Position numbers and translations under genes: made by a program | NCBI RefSeq assembly: GCF_006965485.1 | Contig: NZ_CP041360.1 | Span: forward strand, 6,552,501 to 6,616,500 | DNA: 64,000 bases | From: Spirosoma sp. KCTC 42546 | Lineage (GTDB): Bacteria; Bacteroidota; Bacteroidia; Cytophagales; Spirosomataceae | Direction: 5' to 3' | Part shown: positions 43,017 to 53,600 of the stretch, piece after piece | Position numbering within the stretch: position 1 is the first letter of the stretch | Layout: each line of letters opens with the position of its first letter | The notes under the pieces: model-generated | Told to the model about the DNA's origin: nothing | The model's database searches: none | The model's input: only the letters and a program-made list of their open reading frames with translations

Positions 43017-45107
43017 TTATGGAGTTAACATTTCCCTTTTTTCCAACTGACGCAGAATTGCCGGTTTATCCAGTAGAGCCTCCCGGAGTTTCTTCTCAGA
43101 CAGGCGCTGCCAACTATCGCCATTGTGCTTATGGCCCGGCTGGCTCGCGTTTCCGTAGCTGAGTGATACCTGCGCGCGTGGCTTCTCGCCAAATTCGGTC
43201 ACTGCTACGTAGGAATCTCCGGCAACCGCCCGATTTACCTGAGGCTTTCTGGGGTCCGGCGCAAACTGAATGGTCCGGTAAATACCGTATTGTTCAGAGC
43301 CCCCATTTGCAGGGTAGTCCTGTCCAGCCGGGCCAAATCGGTTTACGTCTCCCCAAGCAATGTCCAGTCGACCATACCGATCACGCACCTGTGTGGCTGC
43401 TTTTCGCAGTAACTCAACCGCCTTTTTGGGATCCCTGAGGCCATCTGGGGTACTGACGGGGCGTTGCGGGTCCCAGCCAACTGCCACCATTCCGGGATTG
43501 AACTGGTCGAACCAGGCCGTAAACAAAACGGCTCCCTTACTATCCCGGTTAGTTGTTTTGTCCCAGGCACTGAGCACGGAAGCCGCCTGTTGCGACAGCG
43601 AGTCCGGATAGTTCCCGACAGCCGCCAATAGGTCATCCAGAAATCGGTCGGCGGCTTCCAGGCCTGTATTCTGCTTATACCCGGCTAATTCGTCAAAACG
43701 AATCGACTGGTCATCTTTAACCAGATTAATCGACCGCTGGGGGCGTAACCGAAGCGGCATACCCACGGGCGACATGTAAGCCGGAAACGTTTTCGGGTTT
43801 AGCACGGCTGGATACGTACAGCTCCAGGGTGCGTCATTGGCGTTCTGCACAAACCCAGACGGTGGATTAAGCACGCGGGGTAAATCCCGGTACGGGTGGG
43901 TTTGCGTCCAGATGTACTTCGAGCTGGACCCGTCAATAGCTCCTTGCCAGAAGGACCAGTCGCCTTCGCTACGAACAGGTACGTTTCCGTTAAATACGTA
44001 TAGAATATTGCCCGCATCATCTGCGTAGATAACGTTGAACATTGGCAGTTGCATTCGCTGGAGCGCTGCCTCAAACTCCGCCAGATTGTTGGCTTTCGCC
44101 ATCGCATGGTGCTGAGCGGCCGTGGCAGACTTGGTCAGCCCGGCAAACCGGAAGGCAAAGGATTTCCCATCTTTGGTTTCCATCACCGGCCCCTGTTTGC
44201 TGTAGCGATAGGTAAGCGTCTGCGGCTTAAGCTGCCCATCTGGTTGTCTGATCTGAAGGGTAACATTTTTCTTCTCGAAGGTCTGTTTAACGCCATCCAG
44301 CACATAGCCATCGTCTTGTAGCGTTAGTGCATATCGGTCAGCCGCGTCGATCGTGTTCACGGTATGGGTCCAGCCCAGATGCTGATTGAAGGCAATGTTA
44401 AGCACTGGCTGACCAACCAGGGATGCTCCGTAAGCCATGAAACCGGGACCGTTCAGGTGGGCCTCAAAAAATAGGAAGAAGCTTTCCCAGGGTAAATGCG
44501 GATTCGCCAGTAGCAGTGCTTTTTTCGAGGCTGAGCGAGTGGGGGCAATGGCGTAGGCATTCGAACCGGGTAACATGACCCGAGCGGCTCCGGCTTCATT
44601 TCCCCCAATAAATTCCAGACAAATCACTCGGCTGATATGGGCCAGCACATCCTGGGGGGTAATGGGCAATACCTGGTTGAATTCCGCCCCGATAGCCTCC
44701 GGGTGAGCTTTTGCATACGCATTTAGTCCACGAACGAAACTATCTAAACATGGTTTGTAATCGGCGGGCTGTTGGGTATACTGCTTCTGGGACTGCTCGG
44801 GTAATCCAAATAGAGTCACGATCTTGTCCGAATCCAGATAGTTGGGGCCCCAGTACTCGGCCGCCCGTCCTCTGGCCTGTCCATATAACCGAAGCAGCAG
44901 ATCGGCATGGTTATGCATCTGGGCATAGCCAAAGCCGTAGTACATCGCTTCCAGCGTTTGCCCATAAATGTGGGGCACTCCAGCCGTATCCCATAAAATC
45001 TCAACAGGGGCTGACTTCCCCGCTATTAAACGCTGACGCGTAGTGGGCTGAGCGCTGGTCGTCAACGTCAATAGGAAAAGACAAATAGGTAGCAGCTTCA
45101 TAAGCAA
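43017..45107 (-). CDS. Penicillin acylase-family (Ntn) amidohydrolase
   Basis: A 696-residue exported precursor with a signal peptide (to about residue 20, TTSAQ). The alpha-chain (VEILWDTAGVPHIYGQTLEAMYYGFGYAQMHNH) is followed by the autoproteolytic site Gly181-Ser182-Asn183 (LPGSNAYAIAP), Ser182 becoming the N-terminal nucleophile. The beta-chain has NQHLGWTHTVNTIDAADRY, typical of acylases. Homologues hydrolyse penicillin, aculeacin, acyl-homoserine lactones or cyclic lipopeptides; the substrate cannot be told. It may be cotranscribed with the permease upstream (67 bases). Confidence 0.88.
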   Translation of the reverse strand: MLMKLLPICLFLLTLTTSAQPTTRQRLIAGKSAPVEILWDTAGVPHIYGQTLEAMYYGFGYAQMHNHADLLLRLYGQARGRAAEYWGPNYLDSDKIVTLFGLPEQSQKQYTQQPADYKPCLDSFVRGLNAYAKAHPEAIGAEFNQVLPITPQDVLAHISRVICLEFIGGNEAGAARVMLPGSNAYAIAPTRSASKKALLLANPHLPWESFFLFFEAHLNGPGFMAYGASLVGQPVLNIAFNQHLGWTHTVNTIDAADRYALTLQDDGYVLDGVKQTFEKKNVTLQIRQPDGQLKPQTLTYRYSKQGPVMETKDGKSFAFRFAGLTKSATAAQHHAMAKANNLAEFEAALQRMQLPMFNVIYADDAGNILYVFNGNVPVRSEGDWSFWQGAIDGSSSKYIWTQTHPYRDLPRVLNPPSGFVQNANDAPWSCTYPAVLNPKTFPAYMSPVGMPLRLRPQRSINLVKDDQSIRFDELAGYKQNTGLEAADRFLDDLLAAVGNYPDSLSQQAASVLSAWDKTTNRDSKGAVLFTAWFDQFNPGMVAVGWDPQRPVSTPDGLRDPKKAVELLRKAATQVRDRYGRLDIAWGDVNRFGPAGQDYPANGGSEQYGIYRTIQFAPDPRKPQVNRAVAGDSYVAVTEFGEKPRAQVSLSYGNASQPGHKHNGDSWQRLSEKKLREALLDKPAILRQLEKREMLTP

Positions 45108-45174
45108 GTGAACGAATTAGGTAAAGGAGAGTACGATGCAGGGTGTCAGAACGACACACGAAAGATCGAGCCTG

Positions 45175-47577
45175 TTATTCGCTTTTTAGATAGTGAATCG
45201 GATTGGTACGGACGGCTTTTAGGGCCTGTCGAGAGATGGTCAGGGCAGTTATTAGCCCAGTTATCAGGAGCGTACCCCCTATTAACCAGCCGTTTACCGA
45301 AATTCGGTACGTATACTGCTGCAACCAACCCGATAATATCCATCCCCCTAACGGTGCCGCCACTAAAAAGCCCAGACCGAGTAGTTTGCCAAATTCCCGG
45401 CCAAGCAACCAGAGCAGTTGTTCCGTTCGGGCACCCAATACCCGACGAACCCCAATCTCTTTGGCTTGGGTCTCACTCAGGAACGTAACCAGCCCGTATA
45501 GCCCCAGGCAACTCAATCCGATGGCCACCAGCGCAAATGCCTGAGCCAGCCCTGCCACCAATCGCTCTAGTTCGTCAAAGCTTTTCATGATATCCGGTAA
45601 CGGCTCGGCGCGGTAAACCTCATCGGGCAACAGTTCATCCCAAACATGCTGAATGGCCTGACGAGTCTGGAGTGAATTCGTCGGGGTCAGGCGTAACATG
45701 GCCATTCGGCTGTGCGGACGATCATGAACCAACGTTACCGGCAAAATGGGCTGGTGTAGGTCCCCACTTCGAAAATCCCGCACAACACCAACAATAACCC
45801 GGTCGGCATCTTTTACCCGAATGGGTTTACCGACTACGGCGGATGGGGCGGAGATACCCAGTTGTTTCACCAGCGTTTCATTGACCAGCACTTCGCGACC
45901 GGTCGTATCGGTGGATCGAATGTTCCGGCCCGCCACCAGCGATATGTCGAAAACAGAAAGGTAGTGTTCATCAGCCGCCCGCAGCCGGGTATCAAAAGGT
46001 TCTGGCTCGTTCATTTTATGGTAACTGAACGGACTTGGCCGGTTGTAGGGAGACGCGGGTGGATCACTACCAAAAGCCACCTGCTCAACACCCGGCACCT
46101 GCAGCCACCGCTCACGCAATGTAGCCAGGGGTACGGCATCCCGTTGCAGCAGGAAAACAACCAGTGTCGATTCGTGGCGAAAACCCCACTCGGCTCGCTG
46201 CATGTGATGAAGCTGAGTCGTGATCACCAAGACACTCAGAATAAACAACTGCATCAGTACGAACTGGCCCAGAATAAGTCCCTGTCGCACAGTTAGCCCG
46301 CCAATGAGTCGCGTTGTGGGTTTATTCGCGAGTGCTGTTGCAGGCCTGAAACGCGCCAGCACAAACGCAGGATATAAACCAGAGAGGACAATAACGCCGA
46401 TGATCAAGCTGAGAAACCAACCCACCGCCCGGGGTTGAACCACATCCCGAATGGACAGATCCGGGCGTAGCATGTCAACCTGAGCCGCCAGCGTTCGGTT
46501 AACTAGCGGCAAACTCAACTGAGTCAGCACTACCGCAACGAGCAAGGCCAGTAGTACCACCAAGGTTGTTTCCAGCATAAACTGGCCAATTAACTGGCCC
46601 CGCGTACTACCCATCACTTTGCGCACACCAACTTCTTTGGCCCGTTTAATTGCCTGGGCCGTTGCCAGATTAATAAAGTTGACGCAGCCCGCCATGACCA
46701 GCAACACGCCCACCGCAATCAGGGCATAGAGAATTGGCCGCGGGGCCATACCGCTTCGCTGGTGATTGAGTTCGGCCAGGGGCAAGACATGGTACTCAAA
46801 CTGAGCGGCTTGCCGGGAAGGTAGATACTTACGCCGAATTGCGGGTAAGCTTTGGCCCAGCAGGTCAGGGTCGACGCCTTCCCGCAGCCGCACAAAGCAC
46901 ATGGCCTGGAGCCCCTGCCAGTCAGCTAGCGCCGTTGGCCCTTCCAGTACGGGAATTGTCGCATAGGACACGAAGGCATCGTACCGAAGCTGCGTATTGG
47001 CCGGTGGATCTTTAACAATACCTGTAACTGTCAGGTCGGTTCGGTTATCTAAGCGCAGCGTCTTACCCAGGGCATCTGCCGTATCGAAATACTTGTGGGC
47101 GTAGCGCTCGCTTAACACAATTGTGTTGGGAGCCGCGAGGGCCGTCTTGGGGTTGCCACTCACCCACTCCACCCCAAACAGGTCGAAGTACTGGGGCTCG
47201 GTATAGCAGACGGTACGGGCTTCGGCAAACTTTTTTATCCAGCCACCTTTCCCGTTCGAGACACTCAGGGTACGCCCAAAGAAGGTTTCCAACCGGACAG
47301 CACTCTCCACAAACGCATAGTTGCGCCGGAGTACTTCAGCTAATGGCCGCGGTGCCGCATCGGTCGGCAGCGTTGTTTCATGCTTGACGTCGGTCACTAG
47401 CCAGTAAGTCCGATCCAGGTGTGGATGGTACCGGTCAAAGCTAAACATGTAATTGACAACCAAAAAGAGGATCAAACCACTAGCTAACCCGACTGATAGT
47501 CCTAGTAGGCTAATTAGATTGACAGACCAATTTTGCCACAAGTGGCGCCGGGCCACGCTGAGGTAGTGACTAACCAT
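45175..47577 (-). CDS. FtsX/MacB-type ABC transporter permease
   Basis: An 800-residue permease with two FtsX domains. N-terminal TM1 follows MVSHYLSVARRHLWQNWSVNLISLLGLSVGLASG, then a periplasmic MacB-PCD-like domain (to about 270). The three-helix FtsX block is at about 290-450, with the cytoplasmic coupling motif AIKRAKEVGVRKVMGSTRGQL. A second PCD and a second FtsX block (SETQAKEIGVRRVLGARTEQL) end the protein. Such proteins are common in Cytophagales next to PadR regulators. No dedicated ATPase gene is in the cluster. Confidence 0.9.
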   Translation of the reverse strand: MVSHYLSVARRHLWQNWSVNLISLLGLSVGLASGLILFLVVNYMFSFDRYHPHLDRTYWLVTDVKHETTLPTDAAPRPLAEVLRRNYAFVESAVRLETFFGRTLSVSNGKGGWIKKFAEARTVCYTEPQYFDLFGVEWVSGNPKTALAAPNTIVLSERYAHKYFDTADALGKTLRLDNRTDLTVTGIVKDPPANTQLRYDAFVSYATIPVLEGPTALADWQGLQAMCFVRLREGVDPDLLGQSLPAIRRKYLPSRQAAQFEYHVLPLAELNHQRSGMAPRPILYALIAVGVLLVMAGCVNFINLATAQAIKRAKEVGVRKVMGSTRGQLIGQFMLETTLVVLLALLVAVVLTQLSLPLVNRTLAAQVDMLRPDLSIRDVVQPRAVGWFLSLIIGVIVLSGLYPAFVLARFRPATALANKPTTRLIGGLTVRQGLILGQFVLMQLFILSVLVITTQLHHMQRAEWGFRHESTLVVFLLQRDAVPLATLRERWLQVPGVEQVAFGSDPPASPYNRPSPFSYHKMNEPEPFDTRLRAADEHYLSVFDISLVAGRNIRSTDTTGREVLVNETLVKQLGISAPSAVVGKPIRVKDADRVIVGVVRDFRSGDLHQPILPVTLVHDRPHSRMAMLRLTPTNSLQTRQAIQHVWDELLPDEVYRAEPLPDIMKSFDELERLVAGLAQAFALVAIGLSCLGLYGLVTFLSETQAKEIGVRRVLGARTEQLLWLLGREFGKLLGLGFLVAAPLGGWILSGWLQQYTYRISVNGWLIGGTLLITGLITALTISRQALKAVRTNPIHYLKSE

Positions 47578-47633
47578 CGGGAAGAGGATTTAGGTTGAAA
47601 CAGTACGTAGCCCGCTTAGCAGCAAAGCCGGAT

Positions 47634-48131
47634 TTAGACCATCTGTGGGCGTTTTGGGTTACGGAACCTTCGAACCAGCCACCATTGAACGACGAGTATA
47701 CCCATTAATCCAGCTGCCCCCCAGGCGGTTTGGAACGCATCAATTGGCACGGCCAGGGGTCTGCTGACCACAACGAGAAAACCCATCAGGATCAGGAAAG
47801 TAAGCACACTGGAGAGTAGCATGTACTGAAAAGGTTTGGTTTCCGGACGCCGTTTGTACCGTCGTTTAGTCTGGGAAGCTCTAGGCAAAGCTGGCGAAGG
47901 CCGACTACTGAACTCCTGAAGATAGAGTTGTTTCAACTGATCTAATGCTTGTGGATTAGCCTGCTGCAAAACCTGATCAAAAGCGTCAGAAAAAGCCTGC
48001 CCCTGGTCCATACGTTGCTCAATCAGAGAGGCAATATGGTCTACCAATTCGGCATGTAATGCCTGATGTGGCTTGTTTTTCTGGATTTGCTGCTCCAGGC
48101 GGTTGAGTTGGGTAGGAGATAATTTGTTCAT
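47634..48131 (-). CDS. Small membrane protein in PadR/permease cluster
   Basis: A 165-residue protein: an N-terminal helical domain resembling a permease prefix segment (LNRLEQQIQKNKPHQALHAELVDHIASLIEQRMDQGQAFSDAFDQVL), a basic linker (TKRRYKRRPETK) and two membrane helices (MLLSSVLTFLILMGFLVVV; AWGAAGLMGILVVQWWLV). It lies between the PadR and FtsX genes, so it may act with the permease. ATG 48131 is preferred; an upstream TTG at 48149 is possible. Confidence 0.72.
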   Translation of the reverse strand: MNKLSPTQLNRLEQQIQKNKPHQALHAELVDHIASLIEQRMDQGQAFSDAFDQVLQQANPQALDQLKQLYLQEFSSRPSPALPRASQTKRRYKRRPETKPFQYMLLSSVLTFLILMGFLVVVSRPLAVPIDAFQTAWGAAGLMGILVVQWWLVRRFRNPKRPQMV

Positions 48132-48175
48132 AAACGTGTGAAAGGGCAAAGGAGTAAACAGGAGGCAGTCATAAT

Positions 48176-48529
48176 TTATTGTCCGAAAGCAACATCCGGT
48201 GAAGGCCTGATGATCAGCCGCATCAGTTGAATAAAGCGATCGAACTCACCAGCTTTCCGAACTGCCGTCTCACTACCTGTTGGGGTAAGCAGGTAATATT
48301 TACGCAGGCGCCCATCAACCTCCTGGCTTTGTGTAATCAGTAAGCCTTCATCTTCGAGTTTGTGGAGCAACGGATAGAGCGCCCCAAAGGTGAGGGTTAG
48401 TTCACCACCCGTGCGTTGGTCAACGGCCTGGGTAATTTCGTATCCGTACATTCGCCCCTGTTGAGCCAGCAATTGAAGAACAATCGTCTTCAGTGTGCCT
48501 CGTAAGAATTCCTGGTTGGCTGAATCCAT
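48176..48529 (-). CDS. PadR-family transcriptional regulator
   Basis: A 117-residue PadR-like winged-helix protein: FLRGTLKTIVLQLLAQQGRMYGYEITQAV, then TLTFGALYPLLHKLEDEGLLITQSQEVDGRLRKYYLLTPTG, a clear PadR wing, and a short C-terminal helix. It is the first gene of the operon leading into the FtsX permease and probably represses it through the palindrome at 48562-48582. Confidence 0.93.
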   Translation of the reverse strand: MDSANQEFLRGTLKTIVLQLLAQQGRMYGYEITQAVDQRTGGELTLTFGALYPLLHKLEDEGLLITQSQEVDGRLRKYYLLTPTGSETAVRKAGEFDRFIQLMRLIIRPSPDVAFGQ

Positions 48530-48561
48530 TGATCTAGTTAACGGTTAATTTTCAAACAAAA

Positions 48562-48582
48562 ATATATAAGAAAATTATATAT
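48562..48582. promoter_or_regulatory. Perfect palindrome ATATATAA-N5-TTATATAT, candidate PadR operator
   Basis: An exact 8-5-8 inverted repeat 33 bases upstream of the PadR ATG. PadR-family operators are often AT-rich palindromes in the promoter of their own gene. Confidence 0.55.
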
Positions 48583-48882
48583 ACAAGAAAAGTCAAAAAT
48601 TTCTCTACCAGCTACCAGGCAAATAGGAAGCCTTTTACTGTTGCCTGCACTGGCTGGTCTGTAACAAGCAAGCAATAGCCTCCCGGTTCTTCCCGATAAA
48701 CCACTGATAAGTCAATTGACTCCATCACCAGAAATTCAATGGAAGCCACTCATGGCAAAAACCAGTGGATAAGTGTCTACAGCAGACAACCTATCAGAAT
48801 AATTAAAATAAATCTGTGAATCGACTAAGGGATAAACTGAATTTTGCGGACTTAGTAGTAAACACGTTCTGTTTGCCTACGA
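48583..48882. other. Intergenic region ahead of sigma factor gene
   Basis: The rest of a 353-base divergent spacer between PadR and the sigma factor gene. It must hold the sigma gene's promoter. I see no repeat or RNA element in it. Confidence 0.4.
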
Positions 48883-49584
48883 ATGGCCGAAAATCTACCC
48901 AACAACCCTACGCCTACCAATCCCTTCCGGAAACCGGATGCTGAACCGATTGTGGTGGATGCCGAATTTCTGATCCGGCAAACGTTCGCGGAGGACGCCC
49001 GACGGGGCTATGAATTACTGTTTCGGCGCTATTATCGGACGCTGTGCAGCCAGGCCGTACGTTTTGTGCATTCGCGGACAGTAGCTGAGGACCTGGTTAG
49101 TGATGTATTTTTCAGCTTCTGGAAAAATCAGGTGCACCAACAGATTACCAGCTCGTATCAGGCCTATCTATACATGGCCGTACGGAAGCGTGCTTATACG
49201 CATATGCGGCTGGAATTCCAGCAGAACCCATCACCGTTGCAGGCAGAAACAGAACCCATTGAGTTCGACGGTTCGCCAGATCCCGAGCAATTACTTCAGT
49301 ATACAGAGCTCTATCAACGGATTGAAGAAACCGTACGCACCCTCCCACCCCAATGCCAGCGGGTGTTTGTGATGAGTCGGTTTGAAGGCAAAAAGCACCG
49401 CGAAATTGCCGACGAACTCCAGATCTCCCCAAAAACAATTGAAGCTCATTTAAGTCGGGCGCTCACGCAGCTACGTCAGACGCTTCGAATGGGCTTATTT
49501 TTCTGGCTAGCCCTACTTGTTTTTACCAATCCCACTACTCAACCGATCCTCCCAGCATCGGCGAAAACTTCTGCTGCCGAATGA
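48883..49584 (+). CDS. ECF-type RNA polymerase sigma-70 factor
   Basis: A 233-residue extracytoplasmic function sigma factor. Region 2 is LLFRRYYRTLCSQAVRFVHSRTVAEDLVSDVFFSFWKN (about 47-85), and region 4 is LPPQCQRVFVMSRFEGKKHREIADELQISPKTIEAHLSRALTQLR (about 152-200). The C-terminus has one hydrophobic segment (MGLFFWLALLVFT), as in many Bacteroidota members. Its stop overlaps the FecR start (ATGA), the standard pairing with an anti-sigma factor. Confidence 0.93.
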   Translation: MAENLPNNPTPTNPFRKPDAEPIVVDAEFLIRQTFAEDARRGYELLFRRYYRTLCSQAVRFVHSRTVAEDLVSDVFFSFWKNQVHQQITSSYQAYLYMAVRKRAYTHMRLEFQQNPSPLQAETEPIEFDGSPDPEQLLQYTELYQRIEETVRTLPPQCQRVFVMSRFEGKKHREIADELQISPKTIEAHLSRALTQLRQTLRMGLFFWLALLVFTNPTTQPILPASAKTSAAE

Positions 49585-50582
49585 ACCAGACCATTACAAA
49601 AGGAACCCTGTTCGAGCACTTTGCGGGTCGCTCAACAGCACTGCAACGAGCCATGATTGCCGATTGGCTACAGCAACCGGCAAACCAGTTGCAGTACGTA
49701 GCCTGGCTCGATGAATGGGAACGCCAGCACCTTCAGTACGTTGCAGATGATGAAAAAGGCCTCCAAACCGTCCTGAACCGGATTGAGGTCTGGGAACAAC
49801 AGCAATCTCCACTGGCAGCCGTTCCTGACACGCGTGTACGTCCTTTACCCATTAGCCCGCGCTGGCTAGTTGCGGCCAGTCTTGCGCTCTGTCTGTTAGC
49901 CGGACTATATGCCAGTCGGCAACAGCTACTGTACAAAACGCAGGAAACAGCCTACGGTGAAACCCGTCAACTGACGCTGCCCGATGGCTCGCAGGTAACC
50001 CTCAATGCACACTCGACGCTTCGGATTCCGCGTTTCGGTTTTGGGGCTAAAACACGGGCGGTCTGGTTAACGGGCGAAGCTGCTTTTTCCATCCAGCACA
50101 CACCCTCCCATCAGCGGTTTGTTGTTCACACCAATCGGGGGGTAGACGTGGTTGTCTTAGGCACCGAATTTAACGTATATGATCGACCGGGGGGCACCAA
50201 AGTCGTGCTGAGTAAAGGGGCCATCCAGCTAACGTACGCCAGCCCTACCAAGCCTGTCCGCCAGCTTCGACTGAAACCCGGCGATGCGGTTAGTGTAGAT
50301 TCATCCGGACAGCTTACGCAAAGTCACACCACACAGCCCGCCATCAGTACAGCCTGGCGCGATCATCGGTTTGTGTTTAAAAGCACGACCGTTCGCGAAA
50401 TCGCGGAGCTTCTCCGGGACACCTACAACCTGCGTGTCATCCTGAAAAACAAGGAGTTAGGCAACCGTACCGTTACGGGCTCCTTCCAGGCCAACAATGC
50501 CGATGAATTCCTGCAGGTGGTGGCCGAGTTACTGGAAATCAACTACAAACAGAAAGACAACACCGTCACTTTTTTCGAATAA
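49581..50582 (+). CDS. FecR-family anti-sigma factor
   Basis: A 333-residue single-pass protein: a cytoplasmic N-terminal domain, one membrane helix (WLVAASLALCLLAGLYAS, about 94-111), then the periplasmic FecR domain (ETAYGETRQLTLPDGSQVTLNAHSTL) and the C-terminal DUF4974/STN-like part (TVREIAELLRDTYNLRVILKNKELGNRTVTGSF). It transmits the state of the SusC-like transducer to the ECF sigma factor encoded before it. Confidence 0.93.
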   Translation: MNQTITKGTLFEHFAGRSTALQRAMIADWLQQPANQLQYVAWLDEWERQHLQYVADDEKGLQTVLNRIEVWEQQQSPLAAVPDTRVRPLPISPRWLVAASLALCLLAGLYASRQQLLYKTQETAYGETRQLTLPDGSQVTLNAHSTLRIPRFGFGAKTRAVWLTGEAAFSIQHTPSHQRFVVHTNRGVDVVVLGTEFNVYDRPGGTKVVLSKGAIQLTYASPTKPVRQLRLKPGDAVSVDSSGQLTQSHTTQPAISTAWRDHRFVFKSTTVREIAELLRDTYNLRVILKNKELGNRTVTGSFQANNADEFLQVVAELLEINYKQKDNTVTFFE

Positions 50583-50616
50583 CTCCTGACTTTCCTACCC
50601 TTACCGCAGCTACTTT

Positions 50617-53600
50617 ATGTGTTCACGTTTTACCCCAACTGCGTTGCCCATTCTGCTCGCTGGAACGTTACTCAGCGGTTTCCAGCCTGCCAGCAGCCAA
50701 ACCATTGCCATGGCACGGCAACAACGTACCAGTGTTGTTGCGCCGGTCGTGGTTACGCACCGACTGGCCGATGTACTGAACGATCTGAAAGTCCGCTACC
50801 AGACCGACATTCTGTTTGAAGACCGAACGGTTGCCAATCTGACCGTTCCGGCCGATGCACTGGCCGGAAGCTCGTCGCTGGAGAATGCGTTGAGTCGACT
50901 GCTCAAGCCGTTCAACCTGCGTTACAAGCAGGTTAAACCAGGCACCTGGGTTGTGTTAACCCGGAAGCCAACCCCATCAAGCCGCGATGCTCAGCCTCCG
51001 GCAAACCCGGCCTCTGAATCAAGTTCGCCGGAAACGAATCAGCTGAATACGGGCCTGCTATCTACAACAACGTCGGTAGCGCCAGCGCCCGAAGATATTC
51101 CGATTAGTGGCACGGTGCGAGCCGCCGACAATGGCCGTACTGGCTCCTCCGGTCCACTACCGGGCGTGAGTGTGGTGGTGAAAGGGACCAACCGGGGAAC
51201 CACTACCGATGCCAACGGTCGGTATCAGATCAACATCCCGGAACCGGCTACTGGCCCCACATCACTGACGCTGGTTTTTTCGTACGTGGGTTATGTAGCC
51301 CAGGAGGTGGTCGTCAATAAGCAATCGGAGATCAACGTCCAGCTTCAGGAGGATAATCAGTCGCTGAACGAGGTGGTGGTTGTGGGGTACGGTAGCGTCC
51401 GTAAAAGTGATCTGACCGGTTCGGTAACGTCGCTCAAAGCGCAGGATTTAACCCGAGGGACCAATATCAACCTACAGCAAACATTAACGGGTAGATCGCC
51501 GGGTGTGCAGATTTACCAGAAAAGCGGTGAACCTGGCGCCACCATGAGCGTTCAGATTCGGGGAATTACGTCCATAACCGGTAACAATGACCCGCTGTAC
51601 GTGGTTGATGGGTTACCCGTAAACGATGGTACAGCTATTGGCTCCGCCAGCGCAGGCGGCACAACCAGTAACCCCAATAATAGAACGCCACTGAATAGCC
51701 TAAACCCGGCTGATATTGAATCGATTGAGATTTTAAAAGATGCATCGGCTTCCGCCATTTATGGATCGCGCGGGGCTAATGGGGTCGTAATTATTACAAC
51801 CAAAAAAGGAAAAGATGGCAAGCTAAAGGTGGAATACAATGGCACCTACGGCGTTCAGAAAGTAGCCCACACCCAGCGGTTCATGACGGGGGATGAGTAC
51901 ACCAATGTGATCAATTCCATCATTGATCTGGGCAAGTTAACTACCCCCAAAGTAACCGGCCCCAACGCCAACACCGACTGGCAGCAACTGTTGTTCGAGA
52001 ATGCCCCCATCCAGTCGCACGATCTTTCGTTCAGTGGAGCCGGGGGAAACACCCGCTACTACATATCCGCCGGGTATTTTAATCAGGATGGTATCATGCT
52101 CAAATCGGGTACCCGCCGGTACAACGCCCGCGTCAACCTGGAAAATGGTGTTGCCAACAAATACAATGTGGGTATCAGTCTGACTACGTCCTACACACGG
52201 GATTACTACAACGCTACAGGTTTGGGCCTGAATGATAACGCCAGCGCCCTGTATATGGCGCAGAACTACGATCCGACTGCCCCACCCTATAACGCCGACG
52301 GCTCGTACTATCGCTCCCCCCTGATGGCCCCGATGGATAATCCGCTTGCCGTTATCAATGGGCAGTACGGCATGGGCGATACCTACCGCACCTTCGGGAA
52401 CATGTACGCCGAGTACTTCCTGATGCCATCCCTGTCGGCCAAGGTTCGGGTGGGAGTCGATTTAAACGATAACCAGCGTTATTTCTGGATCGACCCAACC
52501 ACCTTAACGGGTTTATCCTACAACGGTTATGCCGATGTACGCGACGGGAAACGGGGCTATTATCTGGCCGAGGGTACGCTGAACTTTAACAAAACGATCA
52601 ACGATCACCGGATTTCGGCGGTTGTAGGCTCAACTTACGAACGCTATACATCCAGCGCTTTAATTGCCAGTTCCCGCTCCTTTGCCCTGTCGGACCTCAC
52701 TTTCGATGCGCTGGGTACCGGCGATAATACCTTGAATGGCGTTGGCAGCGGTCGTCAGGAAAACAAGCTGGTCTCCTTTCTGGGCCGGGTGAACTATGCG
52801 TTCAAAGGAAAATACCTGCTTACGGGCGCTTTACGGGCCGATGGGTCGGCGCGATTCGGTCCTAACAAACGATTCGGTTATTTCCCCTCGGCAGCGCTGG
52901 CCTGGCGAATTCATGACGAAGATTTTCTAAAATCCAGCCGATCGGTCAGTGAATTGAAACTGCGGGCCAGCTACGGCGTAACGGGTAACCAGCCAACAGC
53001 AAACTATCTGTATTTCTCCACCTACTCTGCCGGACGCAATGCCGTTTTCAATGAGAGCAAAGTAAGCTCGTTGCAACCTACCCGCAGTGCCAACCCCGAC
53101 CTGCAATGGGAGTCAGCGGTACAGGCGGACCTGGGGATCGACTTTGGTTTCTTTAGCGGTCGATTAACGGGTAGCGCAGATTATTACAATCGTAAAACCT
53201 CCAACCTATTGTACGACATCCCGCAGCCGTCCAGCACGGGTTTTGGCAGCCGTACCGAGAACGTGGGCAGCATGCGCAATACGGGTTTCGAATTTTCGCT
53301 GAAGGGCATTGTTTTGGATAAGAAAGATTTCCGAATCGACGCCGGGTTCAACATCACAACCCTTAAGAACCGGGTGCTGAGTCTGGGCAATGTAACCCAG
53401 TCCATCGGCTCGGGTCCGGGGAGTATTGGCCAGGTAAGTATTCTTAAAACCGGCGAGTCCATCGGCTCCTTCTACGGTTACATCGTTGACGGCGTTTGGC
53501 AAACGGGCGACGATTTCGGGAAGGCCCAAACCGGTGTTCGACCCGGCGACCTGAAATACCGGGATCTGGATGGCAACAACATCATCAATGCCAGCGACCG

